A stretch of DNA of 64,000 nucleotides from Deinococcus cellulosilyticus NBRC 106333 = KACC 11606. Its GTDB lineage: Bacteria; Deinococcota; Deinococci; Deinococcales; Deinococcaceae. A program made the translations under genes and the position numbers. The stretch spans positions 62,001 through 126,000 of the forward strand of contig NZ_BJXB01000011.1 in assembly GCF_007990775.1 (NCBI RefSeq), in the 5' to 3' direction. Under the pieces are notes generated by a model. That model saw nothing but the letters and a program-made list of their open reading frames with translations, had not been told where the DNA came from and ran no database searches. Of the stretch, positions 52,982-62,757 are shown piece after piece. Within the stretch, counting starts at the first letter, position 1. Every line of letters begins with the position of its first letter.

Positions 52982-55900
52982 ATGAAAAAGATTGCCCTGA
53001 TCAGCTTCTCATTGATGCTGGTGGGTTGTTTTCAGCAACCTGCGCCTGTCACACCCCCTCCAAATCCAGAGAACCCCAAGCGTCTTTATGAGCTGACTTT
53101 TACCGATGCCAACTCCAAAAACCCCAAAGTGGAAATCACCGCCTACAAGCAGACCGCAACTGGATACCAGAAAACGGCCCTGACCGAAGTGGGCGGAAGT
53201 TTCACCCTGCAACGTCTGGGCGTGGAATCGTTCAGTGTGGACAGTGCAAAAAAACGCTACCTGAAAGCCCGCTACAAGATCACCAACACCTCTGGAAAAG
53301 CGATCGAAAACATCGCTTTCATCCCTGTTGATACCGACGATGATGGCAACCCCTCCAACAACGGAGGCAACATCCCCACGGTTGGGAATACACCCATCAA
53401 GAGCCTGAAGTTCTTTGACGGCAGTGATGCCTCCAGCAAGGCCAGCATCATCAGCCTGATGAGGGGCCAGAACTACGACATCACCACAGACAGTGTGACT
53501 GCCGATCCCACCGCCACCACTTTCCTGACCGGACTCAATGTCAGCGGCATCAACCCCACTCCGCCCAGCGGTCTGGTGATTGCCGAAGTCAAGAATTATG
53601 GCTGGCAGGTGCCCGGTGTGGTGCCCATCAGTGGATCGGTCAATGTGACTTTTGGGGCCAGTTACGACATGGCTGTGGACGGAGATGGCAAGTTCACCCC
53701 CCAGAATGATCCTTACTCCTTCTCGATCCTGTTCGTGTTCAGCGAGGAGGTGTCCTCATCAGGGATCACCCGCATCCACGATATTCAGGGTGCCACAGCG
53801 AGCGGGGATGCCGCGAGCTCGATGGTGGGCAGCACCGTCACCATTGATGGGATTGTCACCACAGACCTGCAGCAGGCCACTGAACTGGGTGGTTTTTACG
53901 TGCAGGAGAAAACGGCAGATCAGGACAGCGATCCCACCACCAGTGAGGGCATCTTTGTGGCCTGTGACACCACCTGCCTGACGGTGAACCAGAAAGACCG
54001 CATCCGCCTGACTGGTGAAGTGGCAGAAGTGAACGGGGAAACCCGCCTGATCAACATCTCCAACCCAATCGTGATGGCGACCAACCAGACCCTGCCTGCT
54101 GCAGCAAGTGTGACCCTCTCTGCCACTGCGACCAACTGGGAGCAGTACGAGGGCATGCTGGTTTCCACCACTGGAACTGTGTCTGACAACAGCCAGCTGG
54201 GCCGTGGAGGTCTGGTCACCATCACCGATCTGAACACCCTGCCTGCTTTCACCCAGGAAAACGCCCCCAATGCTGCAAACTTCACCACCTACGAAAATGA
54301 AGCTGCAGCCCGCACGGTCATCGTGGATGATGGCTCATTGACTGAACACCCCTCCAGCATCATTTTTGGTCGGGGCAACAACCCTCTGAACCCCGCCAAC
54401 ACCCTGCGAAATGGCGATGGAGCCACCGTGACAGGTGTGGTGGGATACAGCGGCTCTGGCTGGACTGGAACGGACGCCTACCGCATCCATGCCAGTGCCG
54501 CAAGTGCAACCTTTGTGGGTGGAGGTCGGGGTCCTGCACCCACCGATGCAGACCTCAACAACCCCCAGTTGAAGGTTGCAACTTTTGACCTGAACGGCTT
54601 CTTCAATGGGGACGGTGCAGGAAGTGGTTTCACCACCGAAGGGGCCAGCAACGCTGCCGAACTGACCCGCCAGCTGGACAAACTGCTGGAAGCCCTGCAG
54701 GACCTTGATGCTGATGTGATTGCCCTGCAAGGTCTGGAAAACGACTATGCAGAAAGCACCCCTGCCATCAAGACGCTGGTGGATGCCCTCAATGCGGCCC
54801 TGGGCAGTGCCGAGTACACCTACATCAATCCCGGGGTCAACCTGGGCAGCCAGACCACTGCAGTGGGCCTGATCTACCGCACCGCAGCAGTGACCCCTGT
54901 GGGCAGTTTCAGTGTGCTGGACAACACCGACAATGCAGCCTACAATGACGTGCGCAACCACCCGGCCCTGGCCCAGACCTTCCGCACTTCCGGGCTCGGG
55001 ACCTTTACTGCGGTGGCTGTGGAACTTGAAGACCGCTCTGCAACTTGCGGTGGCAGCGATGATGACACCACCACCGGACAGGGCAACTGCAACGGAACCC
55101 GCAACACGGGTGCCCAGGTCCTGATGGACTGGGTGAACAGCGACCCCACCGGCTCTGGAGACACCGATGTGGCGCTGCTCGGGAACTTCAATGCCTTCAT
55201 GCAGGAAGACCCCATCAACACCGTGCTCAACGGTGCAGACGACACCAATGGGACCGGAGATGACTTCATTCAGCTGTTCGATCCCAATGACTACACAGCA
55301 GTGGTGAACGGTCGCAGGGGCACACTGGACTACGCTTTTGTGAATTCCAGCCTGCAGCCCCAGCTGAAAGGGCTGGGCATCTGGCACATCAACGCTGCTG
55401 AACCCAGCGTGCTGGACTACAACACCGAGAACAAAACGGCGGCCCAGCAGACCGACCTGTACGACACCAATGCCTACCGTTCCAGTGCCCATGATCCTGT
55501 GGTCATCGGACTGACCCTGGATGCCACCAACGTCAACCCCACCGACATCACCCTGACCCCGACCAGCATCGCAGAGAACAATGCTGTGAACGCCACCGTG
55601 GGTGCTCTGGGAGCTTCTGACCCCAACAGTGGAGACACCTTCACCTATACCCTGGTGAGCGGAACAGGGGACACCGACAATGCCAGCTTTGACATTTCAG
55701 GCAGCAGCCTGGTCCTCAAACCCAGCGCCAACTTCGAAGCCAAATCCAGCTACAGTGTGCGGGTGCGGGTGACCGATCAGGGTGGCCTGAATTATGAGAA
55801 GGCGCTGACTGTTTCCATCACCGATGTGAACGAGGCCCCCACCACGATTTCCCTCAACCCTGGAACCATCAATGAGAACCTTGCTGCGGGTGCCTCTGCA

Positions 55901-58900
55901 GGAACACTCAGCACCAATGATCCTGATACCGGTGAAACCACCACCTACACCCTGGTCACGGGCACAGGCGATACCGACAATGCCAGTTTCACCATTGTGG
56001 GTGATGACCTGCGCAACACTGCAGCTTTCGACTTTGAGACCAAGTCCAGTTACAGCATCCGCGTTCGGGCCACCGACAGTGCCAACCACAGTGTGGAACA
56101 GCAACTCACTGTCACCGTCAATGATGTGTTTGAGAACGGTGCTCCCACCGACATCACCCTGACCCCGAGCAGCATTGCAGAGAACAACACTGGAGGGGCC
56201 ACCGTGGGTGCCCTGGCTGCAGTGGACCCTAACGTTGGTGACACCTTCACCTTCAGTCTGGTGTCTGGTTCTGGTGACACCGACAATGGGGATTTCGCCA
56301 TCTCGGGCACGGACCTGAAACTGACCCCCAGCGCCAACTTTGAAACCAAGTCCAGCTACAGTGTCCGTGTTCATGTGGAAGACCAGAACGGTGCAGCTTT
56401 CGAGAAAGCCCTGACGGTCACCATCACCAACGTGAATGAAGACCCCACCGACCTGACCCTCAGCAACGACAGCATTGCTGAAAACAGTGCAAACGGAAGT
56501 GCCATTGGCAACTTCAGCACCACCGACCCGGACAGTGGTGACACCTTCAGCTACAGTCTGGTCACCGGAACCGGGGACACCGACAATGCCAGCTTTACCC
56601 TGAGTTCTGCAGGTGCGCTGACCATCAACAACAGCCCCAACTTTGAGGCAAAGAGCAGCTACTCCATCCGGGTTCGCACCACCGACGCTGGCGGGAAGAC
56701 CTTCGAGAAGAGCTTCACCATCAATGTCTCCAACATCAACGAAACACCCACCGTGCTGTCCCTGACCGGAAACAGTGTGGCAGAGAACCAGCCTTCTGGC
56801 ACCGCAGTGGGAAGCTTCAGCACCACGGACCCAGATGCCAGTGACACCTTCACCTACAGCCTGGTGACGGGCACCGGAGACACCGACAACAGCAGCTTCC
56901 AAATTGTGGGCGGCCAGCTGCAGACCAATGCCACCTTCAACTTTGAGACCAAAGACAGCTACTCGATCCGGGTCCGCACCACCGACTCCGGCGGCCTCTT
57001 CATCGAGAACACCTTCACCATCAGCGTCACCAACGTCAACGAAACGCCCACAGACCTTGCCCTGAGCGCAAGCAGTGTGAATGAAAACGTGCCTGGAAAC
57101 ACTGTGGTGGGGACCCTGTCCTCCACCGATGTGGATGCAGGTGACACCTTCACTTACAGTCTGGTGTCTGGTGCAGGTTCAGATGACAATGCCAGCTTCA
57201 ACATCAACGGCAGTGACCTGAGAATCACCAGCAGCCCCAACTTTGAAGCCAAATCCAGTTACAGTGTGCGCATTCGCACCACCGACGCTGGAGGCCTTTC
57301 CTTTGAAAAAGCCTTCACCATCACCATCAATGACCTGAACGAAACCCCTGTGCCGGTCAATGATTCTGGTTTGCAGGGACTGGGCAACACCACGCTGGAA
57401 GTGAACAAGAGCAGCACCTCTGCACTCAAAGTCAGTCATGGCAGTGCTTCATTTGACCTGCTGGACAATGACACAGATCCAGACACCAACCCGGCGTTCA
57501 GCAACCTGACGGTCACTGGGGTCAGCAATGTGACCTCTGGAGCCAGCGTCAGCTTTGACGCCAACGGCACCTTCCACTACACTCCCGCTCCAGGGTTCAC
57601 TGGAACGGACACCTTCACTTACACGGTGACCGACGCTGGAGGCCTCTCCGCGAACGCCACGGTGAGCATTGATGTGCAGGGTCGGATCTGGTACGTGAAG
57701 AACGACACCGGATCAGCAGGCAGCGGCACCTCCCTCAGCCCATTCAACCAGCTCAGCAGTGCAGTTTCCTCCTCGCTGGCCGGAGACACCATCTACGTGT
57801 TTGCTGGCAACGGCAGCAACAGCAACATGACGACAGGTTTCACCCTCAAGACCAACCAGAAGCTGATTGGTGAAGGTTCTGCCCTGGCCCTCACGGACAT
57901 CACTGTTCCGGGCAGCCACAATGCGCTGTCCTTCAACGGCAGAAGTGCAGGAACCGCCCCCCTCATCAGCAACACGGGTGGAGACGGCGTTTCTGGCAGC
58001 AACGTCGGAACCGTCGTCATCAAGGGTCTGAGCATCACGGGCAGCACCAATGGCGTGAACATCAACAACAACGGTGGCACCCACAGCGTGACCCTCAACA
58101 ACCTGACCGTTGCCGGTGCCACGCAGGCAGTCGCCCTGGGCAACAGCAGCACCGCCACCACCACCGCCGCCCTGAACAACCTCACCCTCAATGCCTCAGC
58201 TGGAACCGGTCTGTCCCTCAGCAAAACCGCAGGCACCTTCAACATCAGTGCCTTTGATGACATCCTTGTCAGTGGAAACACCACGGGAACAGGCATCAAT
58301 GCCAGCAACGTGAACTTCAGCAGCATCACGGGGGCAACGGTGGCTGTTGGCACGAGTGGCAACGGCACCGGAACAAACGGTGTTCTGCTGGACGGCAGCA
58401 CAGGTTCACTCAGCTTCGACAGCCTGAATGTGTACAACGACAACGGCACGGGTCTGAAAGCCAACCAGGGTGGTCTGACCCTGGTGGTCAGTGCAGGCAA
58501 TGTTGAGTCCACCAATGGTCCTGCAGTGGACATCAGCTTTGCCCCCAGCAACCTGAACTTCACCACAGTCAGAAGCGTCAACTCTGGCACCACCGGGGTG
58601 AGCCTCTCTGCAGCGAACACCTCCACCAACATGAGCTTCAGTGCAGGCAGCGCTTCGACCATCACGGGCTCCACTGGACACGCCTTCTATGTGAACAGTG
58701 GAACAGGCAACATCACCTACCAGGGCACCATCACCAAGAACGGTGGGGGATCAGGCACCAACGCTGTGCGGGTCACCGGGCGCAACGGAGGCAGTGCCAG
58801 CACCATCAGTTTCACAAACACCATCACAGATGGAGTTGCAGACACTGCAGGTGGCATCTACCTGGATGACAACGATGTGGCAACCATCAACTTCACTGGC

Positions 58901-60451
58901 CAGATCACTGCAAACACCCAGAGCCAGCCTGCCTTCACCGCCATCAACGGCGGGACTTTCAGCAGCAGTGCCACCAACAGCACACTGACCACCACCTCTG
59001 GAACGGCATTGAACGTACTGAACACCAACATTGGCAGCAGCGGTCTCAAATTCCAGAGCATTTCCAGCAACGGAGCTGTGAACGGAATCTATGTCAATGG
59101 AACGGGCAGTGCGGGCAGCCTTTCTGTGCTGGGAACGGGTTCTGCAGGTTCAGGAGGCACCATCCAGAACACCAGTGGACATGCCATCTACCTGATAGAC
59201 ACCCAGACCCCCAGTTTTGACCGCATCATTGTGCAAAACATTGCCCTCAGCGGCCTGCGTGGTGAAGGCAATGTGCGGGGTTTCACCCTGACCAACAGCA
59301 CCATCAACAATGTGGGCACCATCGGAGATGAGTTGCAGCAGTACTCCAACGTGGCATTCAACACGGCCACTTCCTTCAATGAGCAAAACCTCTCTGGCGC
59401 TGTAACCATCACGGGCAACACCCTGACCAACGCCAAGTACCATGGGGTGCACGTCATCAACTATCAGGGCACCCTCACCGACCTGAACGTTTCCAACAAC
59501 ACCATCACCAGCAGCACCAGCAATGCAGTGTCTCTGGGCAGTGGGATTTCCATCATTGCCCGTGGGACAGGCAACACAGCCAGCAACATCACCAAAGCCA
59601 CCATCAACGGCAACATCATCACCAATTTCCCCACCGGGGCTGGGGTGATCTTCCTGGGTGAAAACAACGGTGCCACAGCAGCTCCACAGCTTGGAGACAC
59701 GGCCAGCAGCACCAACGTGATCACCATTTCCAACAACCTGATCAAGGGTGATGCCACCACCAAGATGAACGCCAACGCCATCGCTGCTTACATTGGCAGT
59801 TCCAGCAGCAGTGGTCGGGGCAAAGCCCACTTTGAGATTTTCAACAACGGTACAGAGGACAACCCACTGGCCAACATCAAGGGCAACGTCATCACCCACA
59901 CCACCGACGGTTACGCCGACTCTGTGGTGAACATTTACAACAACTACGTCTCTCCCAACACCACTGGCATTGGTGCCATGGGGATCACCGCCGCCTGTGA
60001 CAAACCCACCGGAGCGCCCAACACCGCCAACGGGGTGGCCAATGTCAGCATCACGAACAACACCGTGACCAAGACCAGTGGAGCAGGCATCCGGGTGGGA
60101 GCAAATGCCACAGCATGCACCATGAACGCCAAGATCATGAACAACTCGGTCAGCAACCTGATTGGCGCTGGATTCAACGAAGGCATTCAGGCCATTGCCG
60201 GTGGAACTGGTTCTGGAAACTCCATCATGTGTGCACGAATCGAAAACAACACCAGCACGGGTGCTGGTGGAGCAGGAGGCATTTACCTCGCCAAATACAA
60301 TCCCACCACCTTCAATGTCCATGGCATGCCTGCAACCAATGGAGCTGGAGCCCTGACTTACATCAACGGGAAAAACCCGGCCACCATTGACAACTATGTG
60401 GAAGCTGTTTCCCCTGCCGTCAACAGCTTTGGAAACTGCAACTTGCCCTGA
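52982..60451 (+). CDS. Giant lipoprotein: pseudo-nuclease, six cadherin-like repeats, beta-helix
   Basis: A 2,489-residue exported lipoprotein (MKKIALISFSLMLVGC, lipobox Cys16). Domain order: a unique region to about residue 255; an ExeM/NucH-like OB-fold and endonuclease/exonuclease/phosphatase region (about 260-835); six cadherin-like repeats of about 101 residues (about 848-1455), each with IAEN or NEN and a D-x-N-E-x-P boundary typical of calcium-binding linkers; an Ig-like/VCBS-type domain (about 1455-1575); then a Thr/Asn/Ser-rich parallel beta-helix to the end. In the nuclease region the usual catalytic positions are changed (N to D536, E to G584, D to N735, H to Y784), so activity is probably lost. 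It probably lies on the cell surface and binds something. AGAGGA precedes ATG 52982. Confidence 0.88.
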   Translation: MKKIALISFSLMLVGCFQQPAPVTPPPNPENPKRLYELTFTDANSKNPKVEITAYKQTATGYQKTALTEVGGSFTLQRLGVESFSVDSAKKRYLKARYKITNTSGKAIENIAFIPVDTDDDGNPSNNGGNIPTVGNTPIKSLKFFDGSDASSKASIISLMRGQNYDITTDSVTADPTATTFLTGLNVSGINPTPPSGLVIAEVKNYGWQVPGVVPISGSVNVTFGASYDMAVDGDGKFTPQNDPYSFSILFVFSEEVSSSGITRIHDIQGATASGDAASSMVGSTVTIDGIVTTDLQQATELGGFYVQEKTADQDSDPTTSEGIFVACDTTCLTVNQKDRIRLTGEVAEVNGETRLINISNPIVMATNQTLPAAASVTLSATATNWEQYEGMLVSTTGTVSDNSQLGRGGLVTITDLNTLPAFTQENAPNAANFTTYENEAAARTVIVDDGSLTEHPSSIIFGRGNNPLNPANTLRNGDGATVTGVVGYSGSGWTGTDAYRIHASAASATFVGGGRGPAPTDADLNNPQLKVATFDLNGFFNGDGAGSGFTTEGASNAAELTRQLDKLLEALQDLDADVIALQGLENDYAESTPAIKTLVDALNAALGSAEYTYINPGVNLGSQTTAVGLIYRTAAVTPVGSFSVLDNTDNAAYNDVRNHPALAQTFRTSGLGTFTAVAVELEDRSATCGGSDDDTTTGQGNCNGTRNTGAQVLMDWVNSDPTGSGDTDVALLGNFNAFMQEDPINTVLNGADDTNGTGDDFIQLFDPNDYTAVVNGRRGTLDYAFVNSSLQPQLKGLGIWHINAAEPSVLDYNTENKTAAQQTDLYDTNAYRSSAHDPVVIGLTLDATNVNPTDITLTPTSIAENNAVNATVGALGASDPNSGDTFTYTLVSGTGDTDNASFDISGSSLVLKPSANFEAKSSYSVRVRVTDQGGLNYEKALTVSITDVNEAPTTISLNPGTINENLAAGASAGTLSTNDPDTGETTTYTLVTGTGDTDNASFTIVGDDLRNTAAFDFETKSSYSIRVRATDSANHSVEQQLTVTVNDVFENGAPTDITLTPSSIAENNTGGATVGALAAVDPNVGDTFTFSLVSGSGDTDNGDFAISGTDLKLTPSANFETKSSYSVRVHVEDQNGAAFEKALTVTITNVNEDPTDLTLSNDSIAENSANGSAIGNFSTTDPDSGDTFSYSLVTGTGDTDNASFTLSSAGALTINNSPNFEAKSSYSIRVRTTDAGGKTFEKSFTINVSNINETPTVLSLTGNSVAENQPSGTAVGSFSTTDPDASDTFTYSLVTGTGDTDNSSFQIVGGQLQTNATFNFETKDSYSIRVRTTDSGGLFIENTFTISVTNVNETPTDLALSASSVNENVPGNTVVGTLSSTDVDAGDTFTYSLVSGAGSDDNASFNINGSDLRITSSPNFEAKSSYSVRIRTTDAGGLSFEKAFTITINDLNETPVPVNDSGLQGLGNTTLEVNKSSTSALKVSHGSASFDLLDNDTDPDTNPAFSNLTVTGVSNVTSGASVSFDANGTFHYTPAPGFTGTDTFTYTVTDAGGLSANATVSIDVQGRIWYVKNDTGSAGSGTSLSPFNQLSSAVSSSLAGDTIYVFAGNGSNSNMTTGFTLKTNQKLIGEGSALALTDITVPGSHNALSFNGRSAGTAPLISNTGGDGVSGSNVGTVVIKGLSITGSTNGVNINNNGGTHSVTLNNLTVAGATQAVALGNSSTATTTAALNNLTLNASAGTGLSLSKTAGTFNISAFDDILVSGNTTGTGINASNVNFSSITGATVAVGTSGNGTGTNGVLLDGSTGSLSFDSLNVYNDNGTGLKANQGGLTLVVSAGNVESTNGPAVDISFAPSNLNFTTVRSVNSGTTGVSLSAANTSTNMSFSAGSASTITGSTGHAFYVNSGTGNITYQGTITKNGGGSGTNAVRVTGRNGGSASTISFTNTITDGVADTAGGIYLDDNDVATINFTGQITANTQSQPAFTAINGGTFSSSATNSTLTTTSGTALNVLNTNIGSSGLKFQSISSNGAVNGIYVNGTGSAGSLSVLGTGSAGSGGTIQNTSGHAIYLIDTQTPSFDRIIVQNIALSGLRGEGNVRGFTLTNSTINNVGTIGDELQQYSNVAFNTATSFNEQNLSGAVTITGNTLTNAKYHGVHVINYQGTLTDLNVSNNTITSSTSNAVSLGSGISIIARGTGNTASNITKATINGNIITNFPTGAGVIFLGENNGATAAPQLGDTASSTNVITISNNLIKGDATTKMNANAIAAYIGSSSSSGRGKAHFEIFNNGTEDNPLANIKGNVITHTTDGYADSVVNIYNNYVSPNTTGIGAMGITAACDKPTGAPNTANGVANVSITNNTVTKTSGAGIRVGANATACTMNAKIMNNSVSNLIGAGFNEGIQAIAGGTGSGNSIMCARIENNTSTGAGGAGGIYLAKYNPTTFNVHGMPATNGAGALTYINGKNPATIDNYVEAVSPAVNSFGNCNLP

Positions 60452-60463
60452 ACCCTCTTCTAC

Positions 60464-60499
60464 AGGAGTACCTCAAGCCTGAGGTACTCCTCTTCTTGA
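60464..60499 (+). terminator. Terminator after the giant lipoprotein gene
   Basis: An 11-bp stem AGGAGTACCTC/GAGGTACTCCT with loop AAGCCT, followed by CTTCTTG. Confidence 0.8.
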
Positions 60500-60560
60500 T
60501 GTTTTGCTTTTTGTTGCTCCCATCAGCCCAGCAGGGCTGTGCGGAAGGAGGATTCACAGT

Positions 60561-61067
60561 ATGGCCGAGCCGTTCCTGTCAGAAATACGGATCATGAGCT
60601 TCAACTTTGCCCCCAAGGGGTGGGCCCTGTGCAACGGACAACTGTTGCCCATCAACCAGAACCAGGCCCTGTTTTCCTTGCTGGGCACCACTTTTGGTGG
60701 TGACGGACGGGTCAACTTTGCCCTGCCCAACCTGCGCGGTCAGACCCCCATTCATGTGGGCAACGGCCACAACCTGGGAGAAACCGCAGGCGAGGAAGTT
60801 CACGTCCTGTCCCAGGCAGAGATGCCTCAGCACGTGCACACCGTCAACACCGCCAACACGGTGGCAGGCACCAACACTCCGCTGGCCACCTCGGTGTTCT
60901 CCCAGTCTGCGGGTGCATTGATGTACTCCGACCCCAGCAACCTTGTGGCCTTCAATGCCGGTGTGGTGGGCAGTGTGGGTGGGTCACAACCCCACTACAA
61001 CATGCAGCCCTTTCTGGTGCTCAACTTCTGCATTGCCCTGCAAGGCATTTTCCCCAGCCCCAATTGA
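60561..61067 (+). CDS. Phage tail collar (microcystin-dependent) protein 1
   Basis: A 168-residue tail-collar domain protein (PF07484 type): FLSEIRIMSFNFAPKGWALCNGQLLPI, LFSLLGTTFGGDG and FALPNLRGQTPIHVG, with the C-terminal GGSQPHYNMQPFLVLNF. Such proteins occur in tandem triplets in many bacteria outside phage contexts, as microcystin-dependent or surface proteins, with unknown role. It is the first of three. Start set by AAGGAGG before ATG 60561. No signal peptide. Confidence 0.85.
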   Translation: MAEPFLSEIRIMSFNFAPKGWALCNGQLLPINQNQALFSLLGTTFGGDGRVNFALPNLRGQTPIHVGNGHNLGETAGEEVHVLSQAEMPQHVHTVNTANTVAGTNTPLATSVFSQSAGALMYSDPSNLVAFNAGVVGSVGGSQPHYNMQPFLVLNFCIALQGIFPSPN

Positions 61068-61097
61068 TTCATTGCACCCCCTGAACCGGAGGAGAGT

Positions 61098-61622
61098 ATG
61101 GCACAACCTTATGTTGGAGAAGTCAGAATTTTTGCGGGCAATTTTGCACCTGCAGGATGGATGTTCTGCGAAGGACAGCTGTTGCCCATTTCAGAAAACG
61201 AGACGCTGTTTCAGCTGATTGGAACCACTTACGGCGGAGATGGAGAGTCTACCTTTGCTTTGCCCGACATGCGAGGGAGAATCCCCCTCCACATGGGTAC
61301 TGCACGTTCTGGCACCACCTACCAGCTTGCAGAGCAGGCAGGCACCGAGGAAGTCACCCTAACGGTGAACCAGCTTCCCATGCACACCCATCCCATGCTG
61401 GGGACAGGCAACAACGGTGTGGTTGCGGCCCCCAGCAACCAGGTGCTGGCCCAGTCCCTGGATGCCAGTGTGCTGGCTTACGGCACCGCCGGACCTTTCC
61501 AGCCCCTGGCTCCCAATGGGGTGTCTCCTGTGGGTGGCTCCCAGCCACACACCAATTTTCAGCCTTACCTTTGCGTGAATTTCATCATTTCGCTGTTCGG
61601 CATTTTCCCCAGCCCCACTTAA
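61098..61622 (+). CDS. Phage tail collar (microcystin-dependent) protein 2
   Basis: A 174-residue paralogue: YVGEVRIFAGNFAPAGWMFCEGQLLPI, LIGTTYGGDG and FALPDMRGRIPLHMG, with GSQPHTNFQPYLCVNF. The middle, less conserved part (HTHPMLGTGNNG) differs from its neighbours, suggesting divided roles. GGAGGAG precedes ATG 61098, 30 bases after the first paralogue. Confidence 0.85.
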   Translation: MAQPYVGEVRIFAGNFAPAGWMFCEGQLLPISENETLFQLIGTTYGGDGESTFALPDMRGRIPLHMGTARSGTTYQLAEQAGTEEVTLTVNQLPMHTHPMLGTGNNGVVAAPSNQVLAQSLDASVLAYGTAGPFQPLAPNGVSPVGGSQPHTNFQPYLCVNFIISLFGIFPSPT

Positions 61623-61632
61623 GGAGTAGACC

Positions 61633-62151
61633 ATGGCAGATCCTTTTGTTGCAGAAATCCGAATTTTCCCTTTCAACTTCGCTCCCAAAGGCTGGGCATG
61701 GTGTGATGGACAGCTCTTGCCCATCAGCCAGAACACAGCCCTGTTTTCCCTGCTGGGCACCACCTATGGTGGAAACGGCAAAAGCAATTTTGCATTGCCC
61801 AACCTGCAAGGCAGTGCCCCCATGCACCCGGGCCAGGGACCGGGCCTCAGCCTCCACGACCTGGGTGAAACCGGAGGTTCAGAGACCGTGAGCCTGCTGG
61901 AAAGTGAGATTCCTGCCCACAGCCACAGCGTCTCTGCTTCCAAGCGTTCCGGGGTTTCCCGCACGCCAGATGGTCAGTACCCTGCTGCTGGCGTGGCTGT
62001 AGGCCTCTACAGCAATGGTCCCACAGACACCACCCTGGCGTTCCAGGCCCTGGCTCCTGCTGGTGGCTCTCAACCCCACAACAACATGCAGCCTTACCTC
62101 ACCCTTTACTTCAACATTGCGTTGCAGGGTGTTTTTCCTCCCAGAGGCTGA
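61633..62151 (+). CDS. Phage tail collar (microcystin-dependent) protein 3
   Basis: A 172-residue paralogue: FVAEIRIFPFNFAPKGWAWCDGQLLPI, LFSLLGTTYGGNG and FALPNLQGSAPMHPG, with GSQPHNNMQPYLTLYF. AAGGAG precedes ATG 61633, 10 bases after the second gene, so the three are one operon ending at the terminator at 62166. Confidence 0.85.
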   Translation: MADPFVAEIRIFPFNFAPKGWAWCDGQLLPISQNTALFSLLGTTYGGNGKSNFALPNLQGSAPMHPGQGPGLSLHDLGETGGSETVSLLESEIPAHSHSVSASKRSGVSRTPDGQYPAAGVAVGLYSNGPTDTTLAFQALAPAGGSQPHNNMQPYLTLYFNIALQGVFPPRG

Positions 62152-62165
62152 GCCTCGTTGTCCTG

Positions 62166-62195
62166 ACAGGCGTGAAGATCACGCCTGTTTTTGTT
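62166..62195 (+). terminator. Terminator of the tail-collar operon
   Basis: A 10-bp stem ACAGGCGTGA/TCACGCCTGT with loop AGA, followed by TTTTTGTT. The T-run runs into the -10 box of the next gene. Confidence 0.9.
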
Positions 62196-62200
62196 AGGTT
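62195..62200 (+). promoter_or_regulatory. -10 box (TAGGTT) of the GNAT gene
   Basis: TAGGTT lies 6 bases before ATG 62207, directly after the upstream terminator. Confidence 0.5.
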
Positions 62201-62206
62201 GAATGA

Positions 62207-62701
62207 ATGACACTGCCTGAAAACCTTCCTGTTGTCCTTCGTCCTGTCACCCAGCAGGATTACCCACTGCTGTTTCAGGTTTATGCCAGCACCCGTGACG
62301 ATGTGATGCAGGTGGGCTGGACCGATGAGCAGAAGCACACTTTTCTGGTGCAGCAATTCACTGCACAGGACAGCCAGTACCGTGAGCATTATCAGGGGGC
62401 AGACTTTCTGGTGATCGAACTTCAGGGCCATCCCATTGGCCGCCTCTACCTGCACCGCACCCGCAAAGAACACCGACTGATGGAAGTCACCTTGCTTCCC
62501 CAGTACCGCAATCAGGGTCTGGGAACGGCCCTGATGCATGCCCTGATGGAACAGGCCGATGCAGCAGGTTTGCCCCTCACTTTGCATGTGGAGCAATTCA
62601 ACCCTGCCTACCAGATGTACCTGCGTCTGGGCTTTCAGGATGTGGAACAGAGAGGGATGTACATGTTCATGGAGCGGCCTGTGCCTCAGAAACAGGAGTG
62701 A
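62207..62701 (+). CDS. GNAT family N-acetyltransferase
   Basis: A 164-residue acetyl-CoA-dependent acetyltransferase. The GNAT motif A region is MEVTLLPQYRNQGLGTALMHALMEQA, followed by FNPAYQMYLRLGFQDV. The substrate is unknown. As I recall, such GNAT genes often sit beside tandem tail-collar genes and DUF6916 genes in other bacteria; this could link it to modification of the surface proteins here. Confidence 0.9.
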   Translation: MTLPENLPVVLRPVTQQDYPLLFQVYASTRDDVMQVGWTDEQKHTFLVQQFTAQDSQYREHYQGADFLVIELQGHPIGRLYLHRTRKEHRLMEVTLLPQYRNQGLGTALMHALMEQADAAGLPLTLHVEQFNPAYQMYLRLGFQDVEQRGMYMFMERPVPQKQE

Positions 62702-62710
62702 ACTCCAGCA

Positions 62711-62748
62711 AAAAGCAGCCCTGCAAGGTTTTGAGCAGGGCTGCTTTT
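62711..62748. terminator. Bidirectional terminator between the GNAT and DUF6916 genes
   Basis: A 14-bp stem AAAAGCAGCCCTGC/GCAGGGCTGCTTTT with a 10-base loop, between convergent genes. Confidence 0.95.
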
Positions 62749-62757
62749 CATTTCAGA

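Noticed and set aside
60561..62151. A prophage or contractile injection locus, suggested by tail-collar proteins.
   Set aside because: No tail tube, sheath, baseplate, terminase, capsid, integrase or lysis genes lie nearby; collar triplets also occur outside phages.
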